Shown piece by piece: positions 26,603-38,690 of a stretch of 64,000 bases of DNA (position 1 is the stretch's first letter; every line of letters begins with the position of its first letter). The DNA lies in contig QCXZ01000086.1 of NCBI GenBank assembly GCA_025024175.1, forward strand, positions 25,200,245 to 25,264,244. Reading direction: 5' to 3'. Both the position numbers and the translations under genes were made by a program. The DNA is from Rhyzopertha dominica. Lineage: Eukaryota; Arthropoda; Insecta; Coleoptera; Bostrichidae. The notes under the pieces are model-generated. The model did no database searches. It worked only from the letters and a program-made list of their open reading frames with translations, and was not told the origin of the DNA.

Positions 26603-28179
26603 TGTTATGGTATAATGCAAATGTCACTTGGATAACCTCAAACTTTGTTGCTCTTGGGCTTGACACCTTCCTCTGGGGGTACCATCACTATGTCAGTGAC
26701 ATCCATCCTATCTTAGCGACTTCATGGTCCTAGAAGCTATGGTAAAATTGATAAACACTCCAGACTGTTTTGATGATTATGCACTTTACCGGGTATTCAG
26801 GTTTTAAGGTTAGACGTGTAAAAAAACCAGGAATTGTCACAGAAAGTGGTGTCACTGCCGTTTATCTATTGTAAATCAGTTTTGTTTACTAGTACACGAA
26901 CTGTCACAACAGATTAATAACATTGACTACACGCAGTTTAACTGGATTCAGCTTTGTGGATAACCATCAAAATAAGCAAATTGCCTGAATTAGTGCGCAA
27001 GCACGACACACGGCGAGTAGTGGGGGATAGACGTACTACAAGCGCAGGGTTGCCGATTTGTGTTAAATTCCCCCAAAACCAAGGTAATTCGAATGCTATA
27101 CAAATCCTTTTCGAGATATTTGAATTTCAGTAATGTAATGTAATTTTATTATTTGAAGAATATACCATGTACATGTACAGTAATGGTTACATTTATCGTC
27201 TTAATTGTTAGTACTCTATCTTTCCTATTCGGCATTTCTTTTTTGAGTTTCTGCAGACAATTTTAAATTTAAATAATAATAATAAGATAAGAGATAATAG
27301 ATATGGTCTGTGTATACACTTAATTGCGCAAACATGCAGATCATATCTCACATTTCCAAGTTCACAAAAATGATTCATGTCTTACTCGACACCCTGTAGA
27401 TACAGAGAAGCATGGAAAGCTATGGTGCCATATGGAGTAGCTCCAATCTGCTACAATATTTGAATGTCTTGGCCCAAAGAACCTTCTTAAGCTAGAGTTT
27501 GTTTGAATATTCCAATATTCCTAAATATTATAAAAAAATATCGATACAGCATCAGCATGCAAGTGTATAAGATTGTTCAGTATTATTTGTTTTTAAATTG
27601 AAACCTCTCTTTTAGTATTTGTCAAATAAGTCAGTAAGTTTTGCTTTTGTTCTCGTTCTTCTAAAAACAAATAAACATCTTCAGTAGTCGTGCCTTGTTT
27701 TTTTGCAGTACACATAGGTGGTTCCTCAGTATATTTAAATATAGAACATAATATATACTAAAGTACCCTCTACTGCCTTGGGTGCTTTCGTACATTTTGC
27801 AGTTTTTGGAATATTCCTCACCCTCTGATTATGTTATATAATGCCAATGTTTGCCTACTCGACTGCTGGCATCGTAAAACCACAATTAAAAAATAAAAAA
27901 TATGCAAATCTACCCCACATTCCCATATACTTTAAAATTAACACATAATTTGTTTAACACGAGATTGTGATGTACTCTGACAATTCCAATGCTTTGAACA
28001 GTTTTATTTGTCTAGGCAACCTCTTTAAAACAATACAAAATAAATTGTGATCTCAAGAAAAAATTTTTTTTGTAGATACCCACCATTTTCTTTCAACGAT
28101 CCTATTAGCTCCAAAATTTTTACAAGCGATACCAATGTGTATGTGTTGAATTGGAAGATTTTGGAAAACACTTACACTT
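26603..28179. other. intergenic region / cnc 5' region
   Basis: Upstream of the CncC start codon on the minus strand. It presumably holds the 5' UTR and possibly the promoter, but I cannot place a transcription start. One copy of the recurrent motif ACACCCTGTA lies at 27389-27398. No frame looks coding. Confidence 0.4.
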
Positions 28180-28808
28180 AGATACATATATAAAAAAAAA
28201 CACTTACCTAATTTATTCTTATGCTACGTCTGTAAGAGGGGCCTTTAACTAATTTTAACACAAGTTCACCTTTCACTCGATTCTAGTACTATAGTCAAAG
28301 CTGTCAGATTTCAACAAAATGAAGTGAATTTAGATGCTAGAATATTTCATTCGTTGTGACAACAAGGTACCCGGCTTATGTAAATCAGGTCTCAAAGAGA
28401 ATCGTCTCATTTTCATATAACCTTCCACCTTTTTCGTCAAGACAATGGGGCAATAATCAAATGAGATATTTACAATTCAGTTGCTTTGATTATTTTTACT
28501 CACAAAATAACTGTAGAAACATGATTGAATTCTGACACGACAAATGATTTACTGTAATGTGATGAGAATGTAGTACATCTCAAAAGGACAGGTTATAATT
28601 TATCCACTAGGTGTGTTAATTATTAACAAATTAAATTCACTTTTAAAATATTTAATTATTTTTATAAATTCTGTTGAACAGGTATCCACAAGTGGTCATA
28701 TTTTGTAGATAAAATAAGTTAATTTTATGCCCACAAGACAAAACAAAAATTCACTCTTTTCTGATTTCATTTTTATCAAGTTTCTGGTTTTGTCTGAAGT
28801 ATACAGGT

Positions 28809-29090
28809 ATACAGGGTGTTGGATGGCAGTCACACTTAAGCTAAACAAGTGCATGTTGTTTTGGTTTATGACAGATTATTGTACAAATAATATATGCATT
28901 AAACATAACTATAAATTGCATATACAGTAATGTTCAATGCGAATTATTTTTAATACATTATTGAAAGAAAATTACACATGGCAAAATATGATTCTCTAAA
29001 AGTTGTCAAATTTAAAAAATAGCACAGGAATTGAAAACTGCAATAGCTTTAATAGCCCATAAATATATCCAAAATGAAACACCCTGTACA
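28809..29090. mobile_element. possible MITE bounded by TACAGGGTGT/ACACCCTGTA
   Basis: A TACAGGGTGTTGGATGGC end at 28810 faces AAATGAAACACCCTGTACA ending near 29090. The termini are inverted for about 12 bp, giving an element of about 280 bp just downstream of MARF1-A. Unit B retains only the right end (near 37268). A further GACACCCTGTAA lies at 29111. There is no coding capacity, and the target duplication is uncertain. Confidence 0.4.
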
Positions 29091-29574
29091 TTTAGTCAAG
29101 TTAATGCTAAGACACCCTGTAATTTTTGTTAAAAAAAACCACATTGTTATTTACTTACGTGATTTCCCCAGAAGTCCTTAGTCGTGATAATTTAAAGGAT
29201 AAGTTCTACTACAATCTTTTCTCGCTTAAATTGAAAGAAAAGTGAAAGTATTTAAAAAGTACAAATTTATTTATCACTTAAGGGCAGAACAAGTTAAAAA
29301 TATCGAACAACTTTTTAAATAAAACACACGTTAGCTTTAAAATGAACTGGTCACAGTCTGCATAAAAACAGATATGTAATACTGCAGCTGGATTTTTACA
29401 GAAAAACGCTTACAAATCAATATCAGCTGGCGATTTTTTGGCCAGAAAATAAACACGATTATCAAAACTCATACAAAATATAGGAATGACAACACTACAT
29501 TAAACAAAGCAGAAGAATTTCTTAACAAATCACACTGTGTAAAGTAAAGCATTCGAATTCGTTTTTTACATTGA

Positions 29575-32500
29575 TTATACAGTTTCTGATGGGCCAGCCT
29601 GACGTATGTTCCTCACTCCAGATGGGCCAGCCTGATTTATGTTTCTCATTTCTGATGGACCAGCCTGGTTTATGTTCCACAATCCTGATGGACCAAACTG
29701 ACTGATATCTGTTAAACAAACTTAAAATACCTGAACTGTACCAAACAGAATACATATGCCCCAGGTGTGTACGAGGAGCTGTGTTGAAATTTATATAACT
29801 GCCAGCATTATTATTAAAATATGACATTTTTAAGAAAATTCAGTTAAGCATGTTAGAAAGACCACCACCACTTACCAAAACCAAACTACACTACTTCATG
29901 CAATTAAAAACCATGCGCTTGTAAATATATAAAAAAATGCAACCATACCATGCACCTAANAACTGAAAATAAAACACCTCGCCCAAGGGTATATGGTGCT
30001 GTAAGTGGAGTTATTTTTAAACCCTGTATAAATGCATTAATATATGGANGTAGACCTNAAAAGTAGGTGGAACCNGACATATCAAAGCCTGGAGGAACCG
30101 TGCTAATGCCCTGCATGGGTTGTTGGACACCTGGGCCTGGCACTGGTGTGGGGGGCAGATGACCGTAAAAGCCTGGTGGTGGGTTAGAGGCGTAACTCTG
30201 CCCAAAGCCTGGTGGCAATGGAATGTGCACGTGTTGTTGCTCGAGATTTGGTGGTGGACTGTACACGGTAGAGCCCTACACAGGACACTTTTGAGTGGTC
30301 ACCCTTCCAAATGCCCGTCGAGTGACTTACCGGTGGTGGCGGTGTATCAGGTTTTGCAACAACAAAAGAATGTTGAGCAGGAAAAAATAGTTTTGTGTCT
30401 TCGGGAGTCCACCTGAAAGCTTCTTCCAAGGGAAGCAGCCCTGGATTTTCGGGTGCTTGTGGTGGTGGTGGTGGTGGTATATTTGGAAGCGTTAGTGTAT
30501 CTGTAAATATTGTTGCCGAAACAAGTATAGGCTGTTCATCAAACGGCGTAGAAGAGCAGTCTCAAACTCTAGCAAGCATGTAAGCGAGATGTGTTTATGG
30601 AAGTGGCAATGAAAACAAATATTTATACTCCCAAGTGAGATATTGAGAAAAAAATGGTTGTTCACCTCTCCTTCTGGCGATGAACAATAGGCGCCACCTA
30701 GCTTCAAAGTGTGTGTATTGTGTAGGATACAATGACTTGGCATGCAATATTGAAACTACAGGAATAGTCTTAAAAAATCATTTTTTTAAATTCAATTCAA
30801 TTCAAAAAAGTTTTTAAAATCACCTATCAAACGTTGTTGGTGTATTTCGAGAACACCCTGTATATTAGTAAATACCTACATAGCAATATATTATGTAAAT
30901 TCTTGATTATCTGGTCTAATTTGGTGGAATCACAAATTGGAATATAAAATAAGTCAGAGTTCTAGAAATGTTTACCTCAAAACTCTTCTCATACAAAATC
31001 TCTTAAAGATAAAAAAATTACAGAAGACAAAAAAAATATTGTTATAACATACCTATTAAAATTTAGTGGAAAAACTCACACTCTGCTTTACTCAATTTGT
31101 GTTATATATACAACAAGATATGTATAACAAACTGAACAGAGTGTAGGCCCCTTAAGAAACTTACCATTGGTAAATATCCTGGCAGATATTCTTTGCCTGT
31201 CCTTACCACCCTTAAGCACAAACAGCCACTTGAATTCATCAATGAAGTCTGTGATGGGCACAGGAAGTTGCAAGTGAACCTTGTATCGTCTCCTGTAAGC
31301 TTCACCCAGACTAAGGTACGGAATCTGCCCACCATTTTCAACCAAGAGATGGTAAATTTCCGTCGCCAGCCTGTACAAAGGTGTCAACAGTACGTAGCTC
31401 CCCAGTGTGGTTGTTCTAATCTGGAAACATGCTGATGATTTGAGAAAACTTCGGAATAGATTCTATTACCATCACTGCATGGGGGATTTTATTCAAAATG
31501 GGTAGCATCAGGAATTTGTTATAGCGCTTCATATAAAGTTCGGCCAAATCCGATAATTTTTTCTCATAGGGCGGTTCGTTTAGTAAATGCCATACATTCA
31601 TAATCAATATAGGCAGAAATTCCTTACGGCTCACTGAAATTAAAGGGCCCAGCGGAGAAAGGCGCACCTAAAAAAATTAGTTTTAATTTGAGATTAATCC
31701 TGCGTCCAGGCAATCACCTCAATAAAGTCATCCAGTTTCTCCAGTAGCTCTTGCAGGGTGCTACACGAACACATCTGTGGTTCCAAAGGAAAACCGTATT
31801 CTGACAGGTATCTTTGTGGTAGCTCTTCAACTCTGATGAAGGGGATGAATTCGTCCCTTTCAATGAGAGTTTTGGGTTGCAAGCCCAGTATCGTAAGAGC
31901 ATGTTGAACCGTCAGACGCACCTGACGCTCCCCATGTGGTAGATTATGGATCTAAAATTGTTTCACTCACTCTAAATACTCACTCTAAATACGAGTTCTC
32001 ATTATTAAATTGAACGTAAATCAATCGAATAGTGCAGATTAAAAAAACAATAGACACGTAGTTCAAGGTAGGAAAACTACTTGAAATAACGTGGTCTTGT
32101 GAAATAACTGATTTTAAATGTGTTAGATATCAAAATTAATTAAAGTTAACATACAACGTGAAAATTCATTATTCTCTCTTCACAGGAGAATACAAATCGC
32201 TCTTCACTTTTCACTACGTGTATAGGAAAACAGAAAATGGCGAGCACTACGACGAGAAGCACACAGGATGACGGGTAATGCAGGTGGTGCGCAGACGCTG
32301 TACGCTGCCGTGACCTCGCTACTGACTCCCTATTGGTAGTTACGAACCCCCCTTGTATAGTCCGTTAGATACGTTAAAGTTCGTAACAGCGCAAAAATTA
32401 TGTTTAAATTTTTTTCAACCGTGAATAAATCCGTTGCAGGCTTACAGGGTGGCCAGATCGAGCGATTTTTCACAACACACAATTTTATCATTGTGTATTA

Positions 32501-35500
32501 TGTTGTACTTAATATCCTATGTGTAGTAGAATCAGTTCCAGTCGCTCGTACGGAATTTAGGAAAGTCAGCAGGACAAAAAAGTAGAAAAAGTGCACACAA
32601 TGACACAATGATAACTAAGTTGTAGCTCAAATCATGATAATTATTTACTTTAACTTCTACTGAAAATGACAACTTAGCTGCCGAAATACATAGGTATTTA
32701 AACTTTCTACATTAGTGTGAAAGTTATTCATTGTCTAATTGTCCAAGTCATTTTATTTATTATGGAAATAATTTCCAAGTGAGGAAAACTATTAAATAAA
32801 ATAAATCTCCAAAATAGTTAATTAATTTTAAAAATATAGCGTATAGAAGTTTCAGGGTTATTTAGCTCTTGTAAGGCAATAAATAAGTATAGATTTCTCA
32901 CATACATTCTAAAGTATTATTACTGACATAAAAACTTACCTCAACAACATCATCAATTGCCTCAAAGAGTTCTATCAAACGGGTGAATCCGTAATCGGAT
33001 ACCTTGCACTGAACTCCAAAGTAACGATGATAGGCTGGAATAAACTTGTTGAAGGCTATCGAAAACCGTGGCACATGCCTCAAGAACTCGACTACATCAG
33101 AGGCGAACTGTTTCGTTTTGAGCACCTCCTCGGGTGTTCGTTCCTTCTTGGGAATCTGTATGGTGGTTACTCCATCGGATGTGTTAATTGCAACTGTATT
33201 TAATGGCAGCTGTTCCAAAAGATCATCAAGACTACACATGCCATACTCGGTGGGGTTGAAGGGTCTTTGCAATGTCTCTTCATATAAAACTGGGAATTGG
33301 CTCAATTCTACAGGCTTGTAGAGATGTGCTCTCATAATCTTGCACAGATCATAATTGAACCGGCGCATTTGAGCTGTATGTGCCAAAGTTACTAAGCGGT
33401 GATCACCAAAACCCACAACCTACAAGCAGAGCAAGCTCAAAGGAAAATTTTAGTGAGGAACATAAGATGCACAAAGGCGATCCCTTGGCAATGTCGCAAA
33501 TTGGTCTTGAATGAGGCAGCCAAATGCTTATGTTAAAATGTAAATTGTATTTTGTGTAGCTATTATTTTTATAAAACTGTCTGGGCAGGATAAAAGCACT
33601 CACCTGTACAACATGTGGAATAGCATCTAGCAACTGTTGCAATTTAGTGAAACCATAATCAGCTACTTTGCACTGTCGGCCAAAGTGGTGGTGATACGAC
33701 GGAATGAATCTAGTATAAATAATCATGGAACATTCGGCAGTCTTCAACAGCTCGACTATTTCTCTACACAAGGTGGTTATGTTCGTCCGCAGTGATGGTA
33801 GGATCGGTTTCAGGATGTTTTCCTCATCAAGCTCTTGTTTTTTCAAATTGCTGCTGATTTGCTTCACCATCTTCGTATTGCCTTCACTGATAATGGTAAC
33901 AGTGCTGATGCTGCTCAAGAGATGTTCCAGCGGGACTCCGCTGTTATCCATTGGCAAAGGTTCACCAAATGTCATCTCATAGCAGGTTGGAAAGCTGCAA
34001 TGTGAGAAGCAATAAAAGAATGGAAAAGAACAGGGAAGAATTTACCTTAAAAGGTGCATTGCACCAAAGTGATATGAAAGCAGAATGTCAGTCTTAGTCT
34101 GAAGTTCGTGCAGCGACATGTTCACAAAGACAATTGGAACATTCTCCCCATACTCTCCCCACCCACGAGTCCTCGCGCTTTCAGGGCAATGCAAGGAGCA
34201 GTACATGTCGGACAGGCTTCCTTTAACAACTGCTTCCTTAACACCTTCTTTGAGGGAAATGAGATGCCCATTTAAATAATCAGTTATGTTACAGACGTCT
34301 TTCAATTTGTATACATCTGATTTGGATATGCTGCAGTGGTAACGGGATTCAAGTACGTTAAGCAGGTGAAACAGAGGCATTGACTTTCCTTTTGCCTCCT
34401 AAAATTTAATTTTCAAAAATTTCCCTTGCAGTGCTTTCGTCAAATTGCCTCACCTGTAGCAGAGAAACTACCATCTTTCTAATCTGGTCAATATTACAGA
34501 CCTGAGGGTATGAGATTGTGATGCGTTTTGTACCAAGGCGCTGATGCTGAAGTTTTGAAATCACCCACTGCGCTTCCTGCTGGCTACCAACTTTAACATT
34601 GGCAATTAAAATATTACCAGAAAGGCGTTCAATTTTCAAATCCAAAACCTGATAGTTCGACAATTTTAGTGTAAGAAAACATACTTTATGTAATCTTACC
34701 ATGCTGTATTTGGACAATTTATCAATTAACATTTCACGTAATTCCTTGGGTGACCTGGAGACATCTAAGTTAGAAATAATTAGATTAACAGGAGCAACTG
34801 GATCCAGCTGACGAGGAACCTCCTGTAAAAGTGGCTAGTTAGGAAATAATTCTGCATATATCATAAATTACACATGGCAACCCAATTCACATTCTAAAAC
34901 ATTCACGGCACAAAGTTGCACAAAGCATTTTCAATCTGCACTTGTATCGTCTAAATTTAACTAAAAGGTTGAAACGATCAACAGTATACATGCTGTCAAA
35001 GAAAAAACCTTATAATAATGAACAAACCTTGTAGATAGATTATTCAATTACTGAATCATATGAAATTGCTCCAAGCACTTTTAGAATGCTTCAAGCCTAT
35101 TTAAAGTGTTTTAATCTTTTGTAGCATGCTTCAATTGGTAATTTCAATCAATTTAGAAAATAAAAAAGGATCATACGTTATTTTGAAAAATAATCTGCTA
35201 CTACCACTACTAACCACTTACCTTATTGATGTTCGCGTTTACGTCTGTAGTACAGCCTTTATTATTAGTCACCTCGTGATACTGCTTAGAATATTTCTGC
35301 CCGAGTTCTTCACCGTTAGCTTCATTGGGTGTATTGCTGGCCACAATCGCTGCATATGAATTCTGAAAATATTACACCTTACACTCATCTTCAGATGTTC
35401 TATAGCAATCTAACTTCTTAAGTATTAAAGTATTATCAGTAATAGCTCTCATATTGATCACATAGCTCAAAAAGAGTTCTACAGCTTCCGCTGGATCTCT

Positions 35501-36004
35501 ATTTCTCAGCTATCAGACTCGGCCATATGTTTATTCATCATTTGTAGTCTTATATGTATATATTTACAATTTCAAGAAATTGGAACAGTCCCTAGAGGAT
35601 CACTATACAGCTGCTATAATATTATAAGAAGGCTCAACTTTATCGAATAATACTTTTATTGTTTTATCTTAACTTTAAGTATTTGTTTGGTTGAAAAATG
35701 CTACAGCAAAAAGGAAATCACCACAACCAAGGTCAACTAACTTAATCACTATACACTTACAGAGCTACATGGGGCACAACTAGAATCTGAAGAACTATGC
35801 GGGGTACCAACTGGATTGGTGGGAAACAGACGGTATTCAGCATTGTGTATTCTTCTACCTACAAGAATCGTTAAACTGTTACACAAGCCAAAATACATGA
35901 ATTCAAACTTACCAGTATAGCTTTTTAAAGGAGAACGTATCACAGGGTCAAGAGTAGTAGCAATCCTGTTGCCAAAACTATCTTGATATGTAGATCTTTT
36001 GCTT
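29575..36004 (-). CDS. Marf1: MARF1-like RRM and LOTUS-domain protein, copy A (apparently intact; start codon not located)
   Basis: Fourteen minus-strand exons with consistent phases: 35913-36004, 35761-35858, 35222-35362, 34700-34822, 34454-34648, 34046-34398, 33604-33994, 32940-33419, 31718-31951, 31470-31667, 31165-31420, 30331-30500, 29978-30275, 29575-29708 (3163 nt). An RRM (PVNLIISNLDV, NILIANVKVG) is followed by a run of LOTUS/OST-HTH domains with blocks such as [29 protein letters not shown]. Diagnostic MARF1 strings include SLHELQTKTDILLS and IPKKERTPEEV-KTKQF. Next come a Pro/Gly-rich region and a short 11-residue repeat ending in ETV-stop. Introns at 34649-34699 and 31421-31469 are only 51 and 49 bp. 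MARF1 proteins bind RNA and repress transcripts in the germ line; fly MARF1 likewise lacks the NYN nuclease and recruits CCR4-NOT. The first exon starts mid-codon, so the true N-terminus is missing. Confidence 0.87.
29578..29708 (-). repeat. 33-bp coding minisatellite, short allele in MARF1-A
   Basis: The last exon encodes about 3.5 units of an 11-residue motif (consensus AGPSGVRN-I-x-Q, here FGPSGLWNINQ, AGPSEMRNINQ, AGPSGVRNIRQ, AGPSE) before the stop. The units are more diverged from one another than those in copy B. Confidence 0.85.
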
Positions 36005-38023
36005 CTGAAACAGAATAAAGTGCATTTTTAAAACGTTTCGGTATAGCTTTAGTTACAAGAATGTATTAATTGTACCTCTCTTTACAATATGGCATAGAAT
36101 GTGCCATTATATATTACTTAAATGTACACTAATTTTGTTGTAAATTTAAAATAGTTTTAAAACCATGCATGTGGCACGAAATCTTCTGCAAATGGGAAAA
36201 AGGTACAAGAAACACCAGTTCAAGCAAGCAAAAAATAAGTTTTTTACCCACCGCTGACAAATTAATGTAAAAAAAGGCCTTCGACAACTATAACAACTTA
36301 ACTTTGTAGTAAACATGCAGAGTGCATCATCAGTAAATTATTGTTAATAATTAATACATAAGTTATGCTTGTGAACTAACAGTAGCTAATTACTGTTTCT
36401 AAGTTGCCGCGACTATTTAAATCTTGCAATCAGACAGGCTTTATCTTTGCAGTGTTGCCGCATTGTGCAAAATGGAACTATCTTAAAGTATTAATGAGTT
36501 TGGCCTGTCTTACACTACATATATAAAACGAAAATACACTTACCTAATTTATTGTTATGCTACTACAGACGTAGTAGACAGGGGCCTTTAACTAATTTTA
36601 ACACAAGTTCACCTTTCACTCAATTCCAGTAGCTATAGTCAAAGCTGTGGTCAGATTTCAACAAAATGAAGTGAATTTAGGTGTTAGAATATTTCATTCC
36701 TTGTGACTAGGTACCCGGCTTATGTAAACCAGGTCTCATTTTCATATAACCTTCCTTTTTCATCAATACAATGGGGCAATACATTACTTTTTGAGATATA
36801 GAGCAAACTTGTGTATTTTTAAACAGAAACCATAGTTGGCTCACTCCATCAAAAAGAATATTTTTTGTGGTTTTCAAAAATATGACTTTCTATATTTATC
36901 TTAATAAATAAAAGAGTTAGAGCCATTTTTTCAAATTTGATGTAGATATGTAGGGGTAAAAAATATAGGTGGCTATGGCAGTAAAATTTGCAAACAGATG
37001 ATGAATCTATCTGGGGGCATCTGTACATCTAAGCCCCAGAGTACTAGACCCAAACTGTAATAAAACAAAATAATAATAGCTGCATAAGCAATGTTCTATA
37101 GATTTTGCTGTTACTTGCACTCATGTAATTTATAGGTATCGGCAAAAATATATATATAAATTGCATATACAGTAATGGTCATAATACAGATGGTCTCTGT
37201 AAATAAAAATAGGACAGGAATTAAAAACTGCAATAGCTTCAATAGCCCATAAACATATTCAAAATGAAACACCCTATCAATAAATTTTGTCAAGTTAATA
37301 CTGAGACACTGTAATTTTTGTTAAAAAAAAACTCAATGTTATCCACTTACCTGATTTCCCCAGAAGTCGTTAGTCCTGATAATTTAAAAGATAAGTTCTA
37401 CTACAATCTAGACTCATTTAAATTGAAAGAAAAATGAATGTATTTATAAAAGTAGAAATTTATTTGGCACTCAACGGCAGAACAAGTTAAATGACGAACA
37501 ACTTTCTCTAATAACACAAGTTAACTTTAAAGTGAACTAGTCGCAATCTGCATAAAAACAGATATGTAATACTGCAGCTGGATCTTTACAGAAAAACACT
37601 TACAAATTATTCAAACAATTACCAGCTGGCGATTAATAGGTCAGGAGATAAACATGAGTATCAAAACTTATATATAAAACATATGAACAACAACACTACA
37701 TTAAACAAAACAGAAGAATTTCTTAACAATTCACACTGGTTAATAAGTAATGTATTCGAATTCGTTTTTTGTACTGGTTAAATGAATAGAGCTGGCAAAT
37801 TATTGGCCTCCAAATAAACAATAGTATCAGGTGATACAAATAGCAAAAGTGGTAATTCTAAACCAAACTGCGTTAAAGAAAACACGAAAACTTTTTAGAA
37901 ACTCACACTGGTTAAGCTAAGAAAGAATATGAAAATAAACTTATAAATCAAATAGGAACTTTTGCATAACAAAACAGTTCCTATCTGATTTATAAAATCA
38001 TTTTTATAAAAAAATAAAGCGTT
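36005..38023. other. region between MARF1-A and MARF1-B, spanning the duplication junction
   Basis: Contains the end of unit A (to about 36485) and the start of unit B (from about 36509). Two minus-strand donor-like sites lie in conserved positions of the unit: AAATTAG|GTAAGTG near 36554 and GGGGAAATCAG|GTAAGTG near 37349. Their unit A counterparts are near 28206 and 29155. They could belong to 5' untranslated exons of MARF1-A, but no in-frame ATG precedes them. No protein-coding exon is recognisable. Confidence 0.4.
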
Positions 38024-38112
38024 TTAGGGCCTTTCTGGTTCATAAGATTCGCCGTTCGATTCTTCAAATAGTCGAGGACTGGTAATGGTGCTTTGATCAC
38101 GGACATTTATCA

Positions 38113-38690
38113 CTTCTAATGGGTAATCCTGAAGTACATTCCCCACTCCTGACGGGCCAGCCTGATATATATTCCTCACTCCTGATGGGTCAGCCTGATG
38201 TACATTCCTCACTCCTGATGGGCCAGCCTGATGTACATTCCTCACTCCTGATGGGCCAGCCTGATGTACATTCCTCACTCCTGNTGGGCCATCCTGATGT
38301 ACATTCCTCATTCCTATGGGACCAGCCTGATATATATTCCTCACTCCTGATGGGCCAGCCTGATGTACATTCCTCACTCCTGATGGGCCAGCCTGAACTA
38401 TATTCCTCACTCCTGATGGACCAGCCTGATCTATGTTCCTCACTCCTGATGGGCCAGCCTGAGCTATATTCCTNACTCCTGATGGACCAGCCTGATCCAT
38501 GTTCCTCACTCCTGATGGGCCAGCCTGAACTATATTCCTCACTCCTGATGGGCCAGCCTGAACTATATTCCTCACTCCTGATGGACCAGCCTGATCTATG
38601 TTCCTCACTCCTGATGGGCCAGCCTGAACTATATTCCTCACTCCTGATGGACCAGCCTGATCCATGTTCCTCGATCCTGATGGGACAACT
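38113..38690 (-). repeat. 33-bp coding minisatellite, about 17 units, in MARF1-B last exon
   Basis: Tandem 33-bp units (for example CCTGATGGGCCAGCCTGAAC.. on the plus strand) encode 17 copies of an 11-residue motif AGPSGVRN-(I/M/V)-(V/D/H/Y)-Q on the minus strand. Several units are identical and variants alternate (IVQ / IDQ / VHQ), which suggests recent unequal exchange. All reading frames on both strands happen to stay open because 33 is a multiple of three and no unit contains a stop. Three N bases fall within it. The exon ends with a unique tail (SNGESYEPERP). Confidence 0.93.

Larger units (their letters stand above)
28180..36485 (-). repeat. tandem duplication unit A (contains MARF1-A)
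   Basis: The segment from about 28180 to 36485 is homologous, in the same orientation, to about 36509-52975. The left ends align at the TACACTT..ACATATATAAAA..CACTTACCTAATTTATT region (28180 versus 36509). The right ends align at GTTGCCG.ATTGTGCAAAAT.GAACTA (near 36485 versus 52975). All 14 MARF1 exons, their introns and both flanks are shared, so the event was a head-to-tail segmental duplication, not retroposition. Unit A is 8.3 kb. Boundaries are estimates from eye alignment. Confidence 0.8.

Noticed and set aside
29522..29827. 101-codon minus frame across the MARF1-A tail.
   Set aside because: Wrong frame of the minisatellite; it starts in the intron and ignores the acceptor at 29709.
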